Positions 6,865 to 15,756 are shown, counted from the first letter of the stretch. The stretch: 26,238 bases of DNA from CAZBYL01 sp964522805 (GCA_964522805.1 CAZFWP010000013.1:1-26238), one strand, 5' to 3'. The notes: generated by a model not told the origin, from the letters alone. Made by a program: numbers and translations.

Positions 6865-8031
6865 TTATGCCAAGGTGAAATTTTTTGCGGCTGACTCTTT
6901 TTCCAAAAACTGTGCCGCTGACTCCGCCAGCAAGGCGGCGCCGATAACGATGGCGCGGTCGTCGGTGGTGAAGGCGGGGTTGTGCCAAGGGCAGTTCTCC
7001 GTCCCTTCCGTGCCTGTGCCGAGCCAGTAGAAAAAGGAGTCGGTGTGCTGCGCCAGTACGGCGAAGTCTTCGGAGGCGAGACTAGGCGCGGGGCAGACGA
7101 TGTTCTCTTCGCCCACTGCCGCCGCCGCTGCTTTATAGGCTATTTCACTCATGTGGTGTGAGTTGCGCAGAGCGGGAACTTTGGGCGTGATTTCCACTTG
7201 CGCACTGCAGCCGTAGCCCGCAGCGACCTGAGAGGAAATTTCCTTAAGCCTGCCAAGTGCCATTTCATGAATTTCGTCGGAATATGAGCGGATGTCACCG
7301 CTCATGGTCAAACTGTCGGTGGGAAAGTTTTCCTCATTGCCGCTGTGAATGGAGGAGATGGAGCAGACGAGTGTTTCCAGCGGGTCGGCGCAGCGGCTGA
7401 CGATGGTCTGCAATGCGCTGATGACTGCCGCTCCGGCGACGATGACGTCTTTGTATTTGTGGGGCATTCCCGCATGTCCCGCAACTCCGTGAATGGTGAT
7501 GCGGAAGTTGCTTTTGCGTGCCATCAGCGCCCCCTCTTTGACCGCCGCTTTGCCGACGGCGATTTCGGGACGGCAGTGAAGCCCAAAGAGGGCACGCGGG
7601 CGGAGCTTTTCAAATAGCCCATGGTCTGCGAGTGCCTTTGCTCCCGCGGTAAATTCTTCTGCCGGCTGAAAGAGAAAGACGACATTGCCGCATATGCGGC
7701 GGCGATTTTCAAAGAGCACCTTAGCCGCACCCAAAAGGCAGGCGGTGTGCAGGTCATGTCCGCAAAGGTGGGCGCAGCCGTTGTCCAGTTTCACGCTGTC
7801 GATGTCGGCGCGCAGCATTACCGTGCTACCCTCCCTTTCGCCGCGCAGCATGGCTGTCACTCCCGTCTCCATGCCAAGGTCGATTATTTCCGCCCCCAAA
7901 TCCTCCATAGCGGCGCGAATCTTTGCCGTGGTGCGAAATTCGGCAAAGCTTTCCTCGGGGTGAGCGTGGAGATCGTCCTTGAAGGCGCGTAATTCCTCCT
8001 CGTATTTTTTTGCTGCTGTCAAATAGTTCAT
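6865..8031 (-). CDS. M20D-family amidohydrolase (N-acyl amino acid / hippurate hydrolase type)
   Basis: This is a cytoplasmic zinc/manganese-dependent hydrolase of the M20D group, which removes acyl groups from amino acids or similar amides. The 388-residue product carries the metal and catalytic residues: CGHDLHT (Cys90, His92 and His95 region), PAEE (Glu125/126), GLHCRPE, and the C-terminal PWHNPAF. A lid/dimerisation domain lies in the middle (HGVAGHAGMPHKYKDVI). The frame opens at an ATG at 8046, but GGGAGG within those first codons is a ribosome site 7 nt before ATG 8031, which is therefore chosen (ATG 8034 is possible). It follows amrS by 60 nt with no terminator between them, so it is probably the third gene of the amr operon. 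The exact substrate cannot be read from sequence. Confidence 0.85.
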   Translation of the reverse strand: MNYLTAAKKYEEELRAFKDDLHAHPEESFAEFRTTAKIRAAMEDLGAEIIDLGMETGVTAMLRGEREGSTVMLRADIDSVKLDNGCAHLCGHDLHTACLLGAAKVLFENRRRICGNVVFLFQPAEEFTAGAKALADHGLFEKLRPRALFGLHCRPEIAVGKAAVKEGALMARKSNFRITIHGVAGHAGMPHKYKDVIVAGAAVISALQTIVSRCADPLETLVCSISSIHSGNEENFPTDSLTMSGDIRSYSDEIHEMALGRLKEISSQVAAGYGCSAQVEITPKVPALRNSHHMSEIAYKAAAAAVGEENIVCPAPSLASEDFAVLAQHTDSFFYWLGTGTEGTENCPWHNPAFTTDDRAIVIGAALLAESAAQFLEKESAAKNFTLA

Positions 8032-8091
8032 CATTGTGCCTCCCATGACATTTTACGAAAAACTTTTTGCCGCCGTTTTTAACTTTTGCCG

Positions 8092-8922
8092 TTAAACGTT
8101 GCCTAAGATAACCTCGTCGAGGTTTTTCAAAGCGATCTCGCGCAGGCGGTGCAGCGTCGCTATTTCCGTGGGCGCATGGCCGCTCATGGCGGCGGCGGGG
8201 AAAAATCGGCTGAGATGCAGGGTAATGCTGCGGTCAAGAGAGCCCACCCAAGAGGAGAGAGCTGCCATCTCCTCCTCGCTGTCGTTGCCTTTTGGGACAA
8301 TCAGCGTGGTCAGCTCCACATGAGCATCTTTCACCGCCTCTTTGATGAAGGCTTTGACCATCTCCAAATCACCGCCGAGCTTTTGGTAATAGCTGCTGCT
8401 GAAGCTTTTTAAATCGATATTGTAAGCGTCTATCCAAGGGCGCAGCTCCGCCAAAACCTCAAGGGAGGCGGCACCGTTGGTGACGGCTACAGTCTTCATG
8501 CCGCGCCGTTTGACGGTTTTCGCCGCGTCTTTCACATATTCGTAGCCCACCAGCGGCTCATTGTAGGTGAAAGCCACACCGATGTTGCCTTTTTCCTTGA
8601 GGCTGATTGCCACTTCCGCCAGCTCATCGGGCTTCACCAGTCTGGTTTGCGCACTCTCTGCTGACGCCATGGAGATGGCGGCGTTCTGGCAGAAGGGGCA
8701 GCTCATATTGCAGCCATAGCTACCCACAGAGAGAATCATTGTCCCCGGACAAAAGCGTGCCAGCGGCTTCTTTTCAATTGGATCAAGGGCTATTGCCGTC
8801 AGTCTGCCGTAGTTTACGGCACGGATGATGCCGCCGATATTTTTGCGCGCACGGCACCGCCCTGTCTCGCCCTCAGCCAGAGCGCAGCGGTGCATGCAGA
8901 TGTTGCATACTCTGCTAATAAT
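8092..8922 (-). CDS. amrS: AmmeMemoRadiSam system radical SAM enzyme, apparent ATT start
   Basis: This is a radical S-adenosylmethionine enzyme of the AmmeMemoRadiSam system, a widespread trio of unknown reaction. The SAM-cluster motif CNMSCPFCQN (C-x3-C-x2-C) is present, followed by TYNEP, VTNGAAS and the AmrS-typical ALDPIEKKPL. Family members start with a cysteine block of the form CxxCxxxC. Here VCNICMHRC is encoded, but the only ATG in this frame falls inside it (8893-8895, no ribosome site) and would delete two of its cysteines. An in-frame TGA lies at 8929-8931. Between that and the motif, the only start-like codons are ATT ATT (8922-8917). GAGGTG (8935-8930, minus) lies exactly 7 nt before the first ATT. 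I therefore place the start at ATT 8922 (276 residues), overlapping the end of the upstream gene by 8 nt. Confidence 0.85.
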   Translation of the reverse strand: MISRVCNICMHRCALAEGETGRCRARKNIGGIIRAVNYGRLTAIALDPIEKKPLARFCPGTMILSVGSYGCNMSCPFCQNAAISMASAESAQTRLVKPDELAEVAISLKEKGNIGVAFTYNEPLVGYEYVKDAAKTVKRRGMKTVAVTNGAASLEVLAELRPWIDAYNIDLKSFSSSYYQKLGGDLEMVKAFIKEAVKDAHVELTTLIVPKGNDSEEEMAALSSWVGSLDRSITLHLSRFFPAAAMSGHAPTEIATLHRLREIALKNLDEVILGNV

Positions 8923-10306
8923 GGCGTGTCACCTCAAATCGCATGAGACGCACCTTTTCTCCCTTGCGGATACCGGCTTTCCGCGAGGCTATGGCTATCT
9001 GCTCCGCCACTGTCTCCACTCCCTCAAGGTTGGGCAGCAGCAGTCCCCTTTTGCTGCCGCAAGAGACGATGACGCCGTATCGTTTGACATCTAAATTTTC
9101 CTTGGAGGTCTCTTCGGCTTCCCCCAGCACGTCAACGCTGTAAACAAGCTCTGCCAGCTCTTCCTCCGATATAGGGTCAAAACGGGGGTCTTCCGCTGCG
9201 GCGCTTCTGGCGTTGCGGATAATTTCGTCAGCGACAGAGGCGGTTGTCGGGGAAATTGTACCGATGCAGCCGCGCAGCTGTCCGAACTTTTTTAAAGAGA
9301 CGAACACTCCGGCGCGCGTTTCCGTCATCTCCCTAGGCAGAGAGGCGGGGAGGGCGATTTTTTCCCCGCGCGAAATGTAGGCTTCCAAAGAGAGTCTTGC
9401 CAGACGAACATAGCTGTCCTCATGAGCCTTAATTTCTTTAAGCTTTTCACGGTAAGCGGCGAGAAAGAGGTCAAGGAAACAGCGAGTGCCGTCCTCCGCC
9501 AACGGCCTGTATGAGCAGACGCCATAGCCTACGCCGAATGGACCTTCATAAGAGAGGGCGCGCGCCAAAACCGCCGTACGGTCTAAGCTTCCTGCCATAA
9601 TCACAAAAGCGCGGTGTCCGCATTCCGCAGCCTTTTCGCAAAAATCGGCGTCAAACTCCAAAAGCGCGCCAAAATCGCCACTGCCCATGGCCGCCATAAT
9701 CTTTTTATCATATATAGGACCTTCCTCGTGAAAGCCGTAAGGACCGTCCTCCTTTAGCACGTGAGAGAGGTCGCCGCTGGCGATTATCACCGTGCGCCGT
9801 CCCAGTTTCTCCGCAGTCTCCTTTATCATCATGCCCAATTTGTAGTGGTCAGACAGAGGCAGCCCCGAAAGCCCCAGCCGCACCACGCGGCATGGAAGAG
9901 AACCGCCGCAGGCCTCACGCAGAAAATATAGCGGCACCAACGAGGCGTGGTCTAAATCAGCTTCGCGTTCGCCCATTGTGCCGGCGGGGAAATCCTCTGC
10001 CGCGGCTAGCTGACACAGCTGCCGCACAAACTCCTCGTCATAGCTCACATTGGCTTTGACAGAGGCGGCGTTAAAGGCACTTAAATCTCCGGCAGCACCG
10101 CTGCGGGGCGAAATATGAAAATAATCTCCGGCATCGGCGGCATGGGGCGAGATAATTACAACTGTTTCGGGTTGCGCCGCAGCTGCGGCCAGCATCACAC
10201 TGCGAAAGGCTTCTGCGGTCTTTTCAATCAGCTGCTCTTCTCCGCGTCCCACCTGAGGAATAATCAGCGGCGGGTGCGGTACCATAGCGGCAAAAACTAT
10301 CGCCAT
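8915..10306 (-). CDS. AmmeMemoRadiSam fusion protein: LigB/Memo-like domain plus AMMECR1 domain
   Basis: This single 463-residue protein joins the two non-radical partners of the Amr system. The N-terminal ~265 residues are a class III extradiol dioxygenase (LigB)/Memo-like domain: MVPHPPLIIP, ISPHAAD, LDHASLVPLYF and SGDLSHVLKEDGP carry the histidines and acidic residues of the metal site. The C-terminal ~175 residues are an AMMECR1 domain, with FVSLKKFGQLRGCIGTI, EEELAELVYSVDVL and the tail RFEVTRHY. The reaction of the system is unknown. ATG 10306 is preceded on the minus strand by AAGGGGGGAT. It is the first gene of the operon running into amrS and the M20D hydrolase. The upstream region is shared with a divergent molybdenum hydroxylase operon. 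Confidence 0.92.
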   Translation of the reverse strand: MAIVFAAMVPHPPLIIPQVGRGEEQLIEKTAEAFRSVMLAAAAAQPETVVIISPHAADAGDYFHISPRSGAAGDLSAFNAASVKANVSYDEEFVRQLCQLAAAEDFPAGTMGEREADLDHASLVPLYFLREACGGSLPCRVVRLGLSGLPLSDHYKLGMMIKETAEKLGRRTVIIASGDLSHVLKEDGPYGFHEEGPIYDKKIMAAMGSGDFGALLEFDADFCEKAAECGHRAFVIMAGSLDRTAVLARALSYEGPFGVGYGVCSYRPLAEDGTRCFLDLFLAAYREKLKEIKAHEDSYVRLARLSLEAYISRGEKIALPASLPREMTETRAGVFVSLKKFGQLRGCIGTISPTTASVADEIIRNARSAAAEDPRFDPISEEELAELVYSVDVLGEAEETSKENLDVKRYGVIVSCGSKRGLLLPNLEGVETVAEQIAIASRKAGIRKGEKVRLMRFEVTRHY

Positions 10307-10569
10307 AAAACATCCCCCCTTGAAAGTATTTTTACTGATTAATTATATACTTTTCAAAGCCAAAGGGCGCAGATAATGCGCATTGCTCTGTGTTTACCCT
10401 TCTCATTGAGGCTTGCTTTGCACTATAATTTCCCATATCGCCTGCGGGCAAAATCGGCGGTAAAACATGGTGTATGAGTTATGAAAGGGATATAATATCT
10501 TTACATTAAAGCTATAATTATCAACCTGTTGTTTGCATCGGTTGATGTTTTGTAAAAGGAGGCGTTTAG
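10307..10569. promoter_or_regulatory. Divergent promoter region between the amr and molybdenum hydroxylase operons
   Basis: This 263-nt AT-rich gap serves both outward operons. On the plus side two TATAAT hexamers (10491-10496 and 10513-10518) lie before the hydroxylase gene, followed by a dyad TCAACC-(13)-GGTTGA (10521-10526 / 10540-10545) and the ribosome site AAAGGAGG. On the minus side a TATAAT lies around 10340-10350. No convincing -35 pairs with any of them. The dyad overlaps the expected transcription start and would suit an operator. Confidence 0.4.
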
Positions 10570-12810
10570 ATGACAGAGTTTAAAATAATCGGGAAATCCT
10601 ATCCGCGTTTTGACGGGCCGGTGAAGGCTTCAGGAGAGACGGAGTTTCTTGCTGATATTGACATAGAGGGCTGCTGGATTGGCGGCGTGGTGCGTTCAAA
10701 CATTGCGCGCGGCAAGCTTTTGGGCGTAAAGAAATTAGCTGGTTTTGATGCCCTGGGGGCAGTGCTGGTGACAGCGGCAGACATTCCCGGCGAAAACTTT
10801 GTTGCCATTGTGAGAACAGACTATCCCGCTTTGGCGGACGGCTATGTCAACTATGTCTCTCAGGCGATAGCCTTGGTGGCGGCTCCCGATGCCGCGGCAC
10901 TTCAAGCGGCGATGGCATTGGTGCAGGTGGAAATCGAACCGCTGCCGCCGATATTTACGATTGAGGACTCCCTGGCGAAAAAAGAAATTATCTGGGGAGA
11001 AGATAATGTGATAGATGAATACCGCACCGAGCGCGGCGACATCGCCGCCGGTTTCGCCGCCGCCGATGTTGTGGTGGAAGGCGAATGGCGCACGGGGCTT
11101 CACGAACAAATGTATCTGGAAACGCAGGGTATGAGCGCCGTTAGCCGTGCGGACGGTTCTGTGGAGGTTTTGGGTTCTATGCAGTGCCCCTTCTATGTAC
11201 ACGGAGCCGTGCAAAAGGTACTGGGTTTGCGCGCGGAACAGGTGATCGTGCGTCAGAGCGCCACAGGCGGCGCATTTGGCGGCAAAGAGGATTACCCCTC
11301 TATTTTGGGCTGCTATGCGGCGCTTTTGGCGTGGAAATCAGCGCACCCCGTAAAAATAATCTATGACCGCTCAGAGGATATCCTCTGTACCCCCAAACGC
11401 CACCCATCTGAAAGCCGCTACAAAATGGGGCTGACCAAAGAGGGGAAAATCACCGCTCTTGATGTGGAGATGTTTTTGGACAGCGGCGCTTACACCACGC
11501 TGTCGCGCGTGGTATTGCAGCGCACTCACCTGCACGTGGCAGGAGCTTACTACGTTCCCAACGTGCGTATTCACAGCAGGGCGATGGCGACCAATACGCC
11601 GCCCACGGGAGCATTCCGAGGCTTCGGCGCGCCTCAGGCGATCTTCGCCATGGAACGTCAAATGGACTTGGCAGCCAAAAAGCTGGCGATGAACCCGCTG
11701 GATATTCGCTTACTCAACGTGCTCAAAACCGGCGACACCTTCCCCTACGGACAGAAGTTCACGGAGGCAGAGAACGCCCGCGCCGTGCTGGAACATGCGG
11801 CGGAAATGTCCGATTACCGCGCTAAATATGACCTATATGCCCGTCAGCCTAAAAGTCGGGTGATGAAGGGTATCGGTATCGCCGTAGGGCTTCACGGCGG
11901 CGGCTTTACCGGAGCGGGAGAGGACAAAATGGGAACCACGGCGAAGATGACCTTTGACGGGGAGAGCTTCCGCATCTACTCCAGCAGCACCGAAATGGGA
12001 CAGGGCGCGTCCACTGTGATGCCGATGGTGGCGGCGGAGGCCCTGGGGACGGAGCTTGAAGACGTACTCTACATCGTTCCCGACACCTCAAAAACGCCAA
12101 ACACCGGGCCGACGGTTGCCTCGCGCACGACAATGTATGCCGCCAAAGCGGTTCAGAACGCCTGTACCAACCTCAAAAAGACCGTTCTTGACTGGGCGGA
12201 GACAAAGGGACTGAAGGCCGCCTCCTTCAAAGAACTGGCGGCGGATTACCTAAAAGAACACCAAGAACTGGAAGCCCTTGGTACGAACATATTTAATGAC
12301 GGCTGCAGCTGGGACGAAGAAAACTTCACCGGCGACGCCTACCGAGGCTACGCTTGGATAGCCAACACCGCCGAAGTAGAAGTGGAGACGGACACCTACG
12401 AAGTGACGGTCAAAGAATCGGCCATCGCTGCGGAAGTGGGACGCGCTGTCAACCCAATGCAGGCGCGTGCTCAGCTGACAGGCGGAGTTCTCCAAGGTTT
12501 CGGCTGGGCGCACATCGAAGATCTGCGCATTGACGATAAGGGACGGTACACAGCTTCTCACATGAGCTCCTACCTGGTGCCCTCCGCTCTTGACTGCCCC
12601 GACTGGAAGGTGGAACTTCTCGAAGACCCATGCGAGGCAGGCTGCTACGGAGCCAAAGGCATCGGGGAACTCCCTGCCAATGCCGGTGCGCCCGCCTTTA
12701 TCGCTGCGGTGGAAAATGCTGTGGGTGTCAGTGCGGACTCCATTCCTCTCACGGGAGAAAAACTCTTCACTCTGCTGGAAGCCGCCAAATCAGCTCAGGG
12801 CGAAAACTAA
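10570..12810 (+). CDS. Molybdenum hydroxylase large (Moco-binding) subunit, xanthine dehydrogenase family
   Basis: This is the catalytic subunit of a molybdopterin hydroxylase, 746 residues in length. Motifs in order: the a/b hammerhead fold opening (GETEFLADI), GGAFGGKEDYP (the Glu of GGKE aligns with bovine XO Glu802), GAFRGFGAPQ (the Arg aligns with Arg880), EMGQGAST, and KGIGELP (the Glu aligns with the catalytic base Glu1261). These alignments are by eye. The Glu/Arg pair favours a purine such as xanthine or a related N-heterocycle over aldehydes or CO, but the substrate is not proven. No in-frame TGA suggests selenocysteine. The start has AAAGGAGG 8 nt upstream. The partner gene follows after 15 nt, giving a two-subunit layout in the order Moco subunit then Fe-S/FAD subunit. 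Confidence 0.92.
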   Translation: MTEFKIIGKSYPRFDGPVKASGETEFLADIDIEGCWIGGVVRSNIARGKLLGVKKLAGFDALGAVLVTAADIPGENFVAIVRTDYPALADGYVNYVSQAIALVAAPDAAALQAAMALVQVEIEPLPPIFTIEDSLAKKEIIWGEDNVIDEYRTERGDIAAGFAAADVVVEGEWRTGLHEQMYLETQGMSAVSRADGSVEVLGSMQCPFYVHGAVQKVLGLRAEQVIVRQSATGGAFGGKEDYPSILGCYAALLAWKSAHPVKIIYDRSEDILCTPKRHPSESRYKMGLTKEGKITALDVEMFLDSGAYTTLSRVVLQRTHLHVAGAYYVPNVRIHSRAMATNTPPTGAFRGFGAPQAIFAMERQMDLAAKKLAMNPLDIRLLNVLKTGDTFPYGQKFTEAENARAVLEHAAEMSDYRAKYDLYARQPKSRVMKGIGIAVGLHGGGFTGAGEDKMGTTAKMTFDGESFRIYSSSTEMGQGASTVMPMVAAEALGTELEDVLYIVPDTSKTPNTGPTVASRTTMYAAKAVQNACTNLKKTVLDWAETKGLKAASFKELAADYLKEHQELEALGTNIFNDGCSWDEENFTGDAYRGYAWIANTAEVEVETDTYEVTVKESAIAAEVGRAVNPMQARAQLTGGVLQGFGWAHIEDLRIDDKGRYTASHMSSYLVPSALDCPDWKVELLEDPCEAGCYGAKGIGELPANAGAPAFIAAVENAVGVSADSIPLTGEKLFTLLEAAKSAQGEN

Positions 12811-12825
12811 AGGAGGCGGACGAAA

Positions 12826-14187
12826 ATGAGAATAGAACTGACAGTTAACGGAAAACTCAGACATGCGGACGTTCCGCCGATGAAACTGCTGTTGGCGGTA
12901 CTGCGGGAAGATTTGCGCCTTACCGGCTCCAAAGAGGGCTGCGGCGAGGGCGAGTGCGGCGCCTGCTCAGTGATCATGGACGGACGTCTCGTCAACGCCT
13001 GCTTAGTGCCGGCGATTTCCGCATCGGGAAGCGAAATCCTCACCATCGAGGGGCTTGGCTCCTCTGCTGATATGGACTTGCTGCAAAAGGCCTTTGTCAG
13101 CGAAGGCGGAATCCAGTGCGGCTTCTGCACTCCCGGCATGATTATTGCCGCGCGCGCATTGCTGGAAGAAAATCCCGCCCCCACAGAGGCCGAGGTCAAA
13201 GAGGCTCTCTCCGGCAACATCTGCCGCTGCACAGGCTACGAAAAAATCTATCAATCGGTAAACAAAGCCATAGCCGATGGTTACTGCGAGACCTTCCGCA
13301 AAAGAGAAAACCTCTGCTCCGGCGACATGCCCGAACCAACCTGCGAAGAGGACAAAAACTTCTTTGCACCGCAGGACTTAGCCGAAGCCTTGGAAATCCT
13401 GGATAAAAATCAAGACGCTACACTGATGGCGGGGACGACGGACATCATTCCCGACATCAAAAACGGCAAATACAAGCCCTCAAAAGCCATCGACCTTAGC
13501 CGTGTCAAAGAGCTCAAGGGCATCAACAAAATCGGCGATAAAATCAGTATCGGCAGCTCTGCCGCCAACGGTGACATTATCCGCAGCGCCATCATCAAAA
13601 AATATCTGCCGGCGCTTTGGGAAGCCGCGGCGCGCAGCGGCGCGCCTGCGGTGCAGAACAGAGCCACCATCGGCGGTAACTTGGCCACGGCCTCGGGAGC
13701 GGCAGACCTGCCCTCCATACTGCTGCCGCTTGAGGCATCTGTTGTGCTGGAAAGCAAAGATGGCACGCGTGAGATGAAGCTGGAAAAATTCATCCGCGGC
13801 TACAGAGACGCCGACCGCCTGCCAAACGAAATTATCAGAGAAATCATCGTTCCCGTGCCTGCGCCCAATGCGGTGCAGAAATTCTACAAACGGGGCAGCC
13901 GCAAAGCTCTGACCCTCTCGCGCATCTCCCTGGGCTTATATGCCGAAGTTGAAAGCGGTATCATCTGGGAATTCCGCGCCGGGGCAGGCAGCATGTCGCC
14001 CACTCCCATACGCTTGCCGCGCCTGGAAGCGGTGCTCAAAGGCAAACGCCTCACCGCCGATCTGATTGCGGAGGCGGCGCAAACGGCAGCCGACGAGGTG
14101 AACCCCAGAAAGAGCAGCCTCTGGCGCAAAAACATGACCGCCAACCTTGTGCGGCGCTTCCTCGAAGAAGAGGCCTCGGCAAAATAG
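12826..14187 (+). CDS. Molybdenum hydroxylase small subunit: fused [2Fe-2S] and FAD domains
   Basis: This 453-residue electron-transfer subunit fuses the two parts that many hydroxylases carry as separate proteins. Residues 1 to about 155 are the 2Fe-2S half, with the plant-type motif CGEGECGACSV and the helical-domain motif CGFCTPGM...CRCTGY. After a short linker with extra cysteines comes the FAD-binding domain, with LMAGTTDIIPDIK and NRATIGGNLATASGAADLP, and the C-terminal CO-dehydrogenase flavoprotein fold. This matches the XdhA arrangement of Rhodobacter capsulatus, a heterodimeric type. The electron acceptor is probably NAD+ or ferredoxin, which is not determined. AGGAGG lies 9 nt before the ATG. 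The strong terminator at 14213 closes the operon. Confidence 0.92.
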   Translation: MRIELTVNGKLRHADVPPMKLLLAVLREDLRLTGSKEGCGEGECGACSVIMDGRLVNACLVPAISASGSEILTIEGLGSSADMDLLQKAFVSEGGIQCGFCTPGMIIAARALLEENPAPTEAEVKEALSGNICRCTGYEKIYQSVNKAIADGYCETFRKRENLCSGDMPEPTCEEDKNFFAPQDLAEALEILDKNQDATLMAGTTDIIPDIKNGKYKPSKAIDLSRVKELKGINKIGDKISIGSSAANGDIIRSAIIKKYLPALWEAAARSGAPAVQNRATIGGNLATASGAADLPSILLPLEASVVLESKDGTREMKLEKFIRGYRDADRLPNEIIREIIVPVPAPNAVQKFYKRGSRKALTLSRISLGLYAEVESGIIWEFRAGAGSMSPTPIRLPRLEAVLKGKRLTADLIAEAAQTAADEVNPRKSSLWRKNMTANLVRRFLEEEASAK

Positions 14188-14212
14188 CCTTCCTCTTTCG
14201 TCCAAGTGAAAC

Positions 14213-14258
14213 AAAAAACGCGTAAAACAGGGTATAGCCCAAGTTTTACGCGTTTTTT
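14213..14258 (+). terminator. Rho-independent terminator of the molybdenum hydroxylase operon
   Basis: A perfect 16-bp stem pairs 14213-14228 with 14243-14258 around a 14-nt loop and ends in six T. It lies 25 nt after the hydroxylase stop. A-runs on the left arm make it potentially bidirectional, so it may also stop convergent purA transcripts. The remaining 14259-14466 holds no gene, only a weak direct repeat (about 14330-14350 and 14399-14419). Confidence 0.9.
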
Positions 14259-14466
14259 CATTATGATGAAAAGTAAAGTAAAAGTTAGATAGCAACTTCT
14301 CAAAATCAGCAGGGCAATATCAAGCGATAGCAAAGCTTGCGCCATTCTCACCGCTGTATGCGATTTTCGGCGTTTGGTCCGTTTCAAAGTCTAACCTTGC
14401 AAAAGTCCGCACCGTTCTCGCTATCATGCACACCTACTAGCGGCATTGCCGCGTTGCTGGGAAAAG

Positions 14467-15756
14467 TTAAATGCCGCGGAGGATAGTATCCTCACGTCCC
14501 ACACCCACGCCGATAAGCAGCACGGGAACACCGGTACGCTCCTCAATAAAGTTAACATAGCTGCGTGCGGCAAGGGGCAAATCCTCAAAACGGCGGCACT
14601 TGCTGATATCCTCCGTCCAGCCCGGCAGCGTCTCGTATATGGGGCGTGCCTTGGCAAGCTCGCCGCAGCTGGTGGGGAAGTGAGTGCGCAATTCGCTGTC
14701 AACTTCGTAAGAGGTGCAGACTTTTATCTCCTTAAAACCGGTAAGCACATCAAGCTTGGTGAGAGCCAGTCCGTCAATGCCGTTAATCTTCACGGCATAG
14801 TCTGCCGCTACGAGGTCTTCCCAGCCGCAGCGACGCGGGCGTCCGGTTGTGGCGCCGTACTCACCGCCCTTAGCGCGCAGTGCGTCGCCCAAAGCGCCGC
14901 TGTCCTCCGTGGGGAAAGGTCCTTCTCCAACTCTGGTGCAATATGCTTTGATAACGCCGATAACCCTGTCGATGCGCCCCGGCCCGATACCGGCTCCCGT
15001 GCAGGCGCCTCCTGCGCAGGGGCTGGAGCTGGTGACAAAGGGATAAGTGCCATGGTCAATATCAAGCAAAGTCGCCTGTGCGCCCTCAAAAAGGACATTC
15101 GCTCCAGAACGCACCGCCGCGTCGATATCCAAAAAGACATCGCTGAGCATGGGGGCTATACGTTCCCCCCATTTGAGCGCCGTGCTGTAGACCTCGTCAA
15201 AATCCAGCGGAGCGGCATCATATATTTTGGTGAGAAGGTCATTTTTCAGCTTCAGCACCGTGGTGAGCTTTTCCTTAAGAACTTCCGGTGAGACCAAATC
15301 TTCCGCTCTGATGCCGATGCGGTCATACTTATCCGCATAGCAAGGGCCGATGCCGCGCCCTGTGGTGCCGATCTTAGTCTCCGCGGAACGGGCGTTCTCC
15401 GCTAGCTTATCGATAATTTTATGGTATGGCATAACAATGTGCGTGCCGTGGCTTATCAGCAGCCGGGCGAGCTTTTTGCCGCGCGCCTCAAGTCCGTCAA
15501 GCTCTTCAAAAAGCGTGATAGGATCCATAACCACGCCGTTGCCGATAATGCAGACTTTATCAGGATAGAGAATGCCTGAGGGCAGTAAGTGAAAGACATA
15601 TTTTTCTTCCTCCACAACTACAGTATGCCCCGCATTGGCGCCGCCCTGATAGCGGACTACCATGCCGGATTCCGAGGCCAGAGCATCGACAACCCGTCCT
15701 TTGCCCTCGTCTCCCCACTGAACACCCAAAACTACGTCTGTGCGTCCCTTTTTCAT
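14467..15756 (-). CDS. purA: Adenylosuccinate synthetase
   Basis: PurA joins IMP and aspartate using GTP to form adenylosuccinate, the committed step to AMP. The 429-residue product has the N-terminal P-loop-like VVLGVQWGDEGKGRVVD, then NAGHTVV, GTTGRGIGPCYADK, the substrate-binding FEGAQATLLDIDHGTYP, and ATTGRPRRCGW. The frame could begin at a GTG (15780), but GAGGG (15768-15764, minus) sits 7 nt before ATG 15756, which also gives a family-typical N-terminus, so that start is used. It is a single minus-strand gene convergent with the molybdenum hydroxylase operon. Confidence 0.96.
   Translation of the reverse strand: MKKGRTDVVLGVQWGDEGKGRVVDALASESGMVVRYQGGANAGHTVVVEEEKYVFHLLPSGILYPDKVCIIGNGVVMDPITLFEELDGLEARGKKLARLLISHGTHIVMPYHKIIDKLAENARSAETKIGTTGRGIGPCYADKYDRIGIRAEDLVSPEVLKEKLTTVLKLKNDLLTKIYDAAPLDFDEVYSTALKWGERIAPMLSDVFLDIDAAVRSGANVLFEGAQATLLDIDHGTYPFVTSSSPCAGGACTGAGIGPGRIDRVIGVIKAYCTRVGEGPFPTEDSGALGDALRAKGGEYGATTGRPRRCGWEDLVAADYAVKINGIDGLALTKLDVLTGFKEIKVCTSYEVDSELRTHFPTSCGELAKARPIYETLPGWTEDISKCRRFEDLPLAARSYVNFIEERTGVPVLLIGVGVGREDTILRGI

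Noticed and set aside
6627..6894. Two overlapping plus-strand ORFs of about 80 codons in the gap before the M20D gene
   Set aside because: They cross the strong hairpin at 6673-6714, have no ribosome site and no family resemblance.
14446..15291. Plus-strand ORF of 281 codons opposite purA
   Set aside because: Entirely antisense to purA, which has all its conserved motifs.
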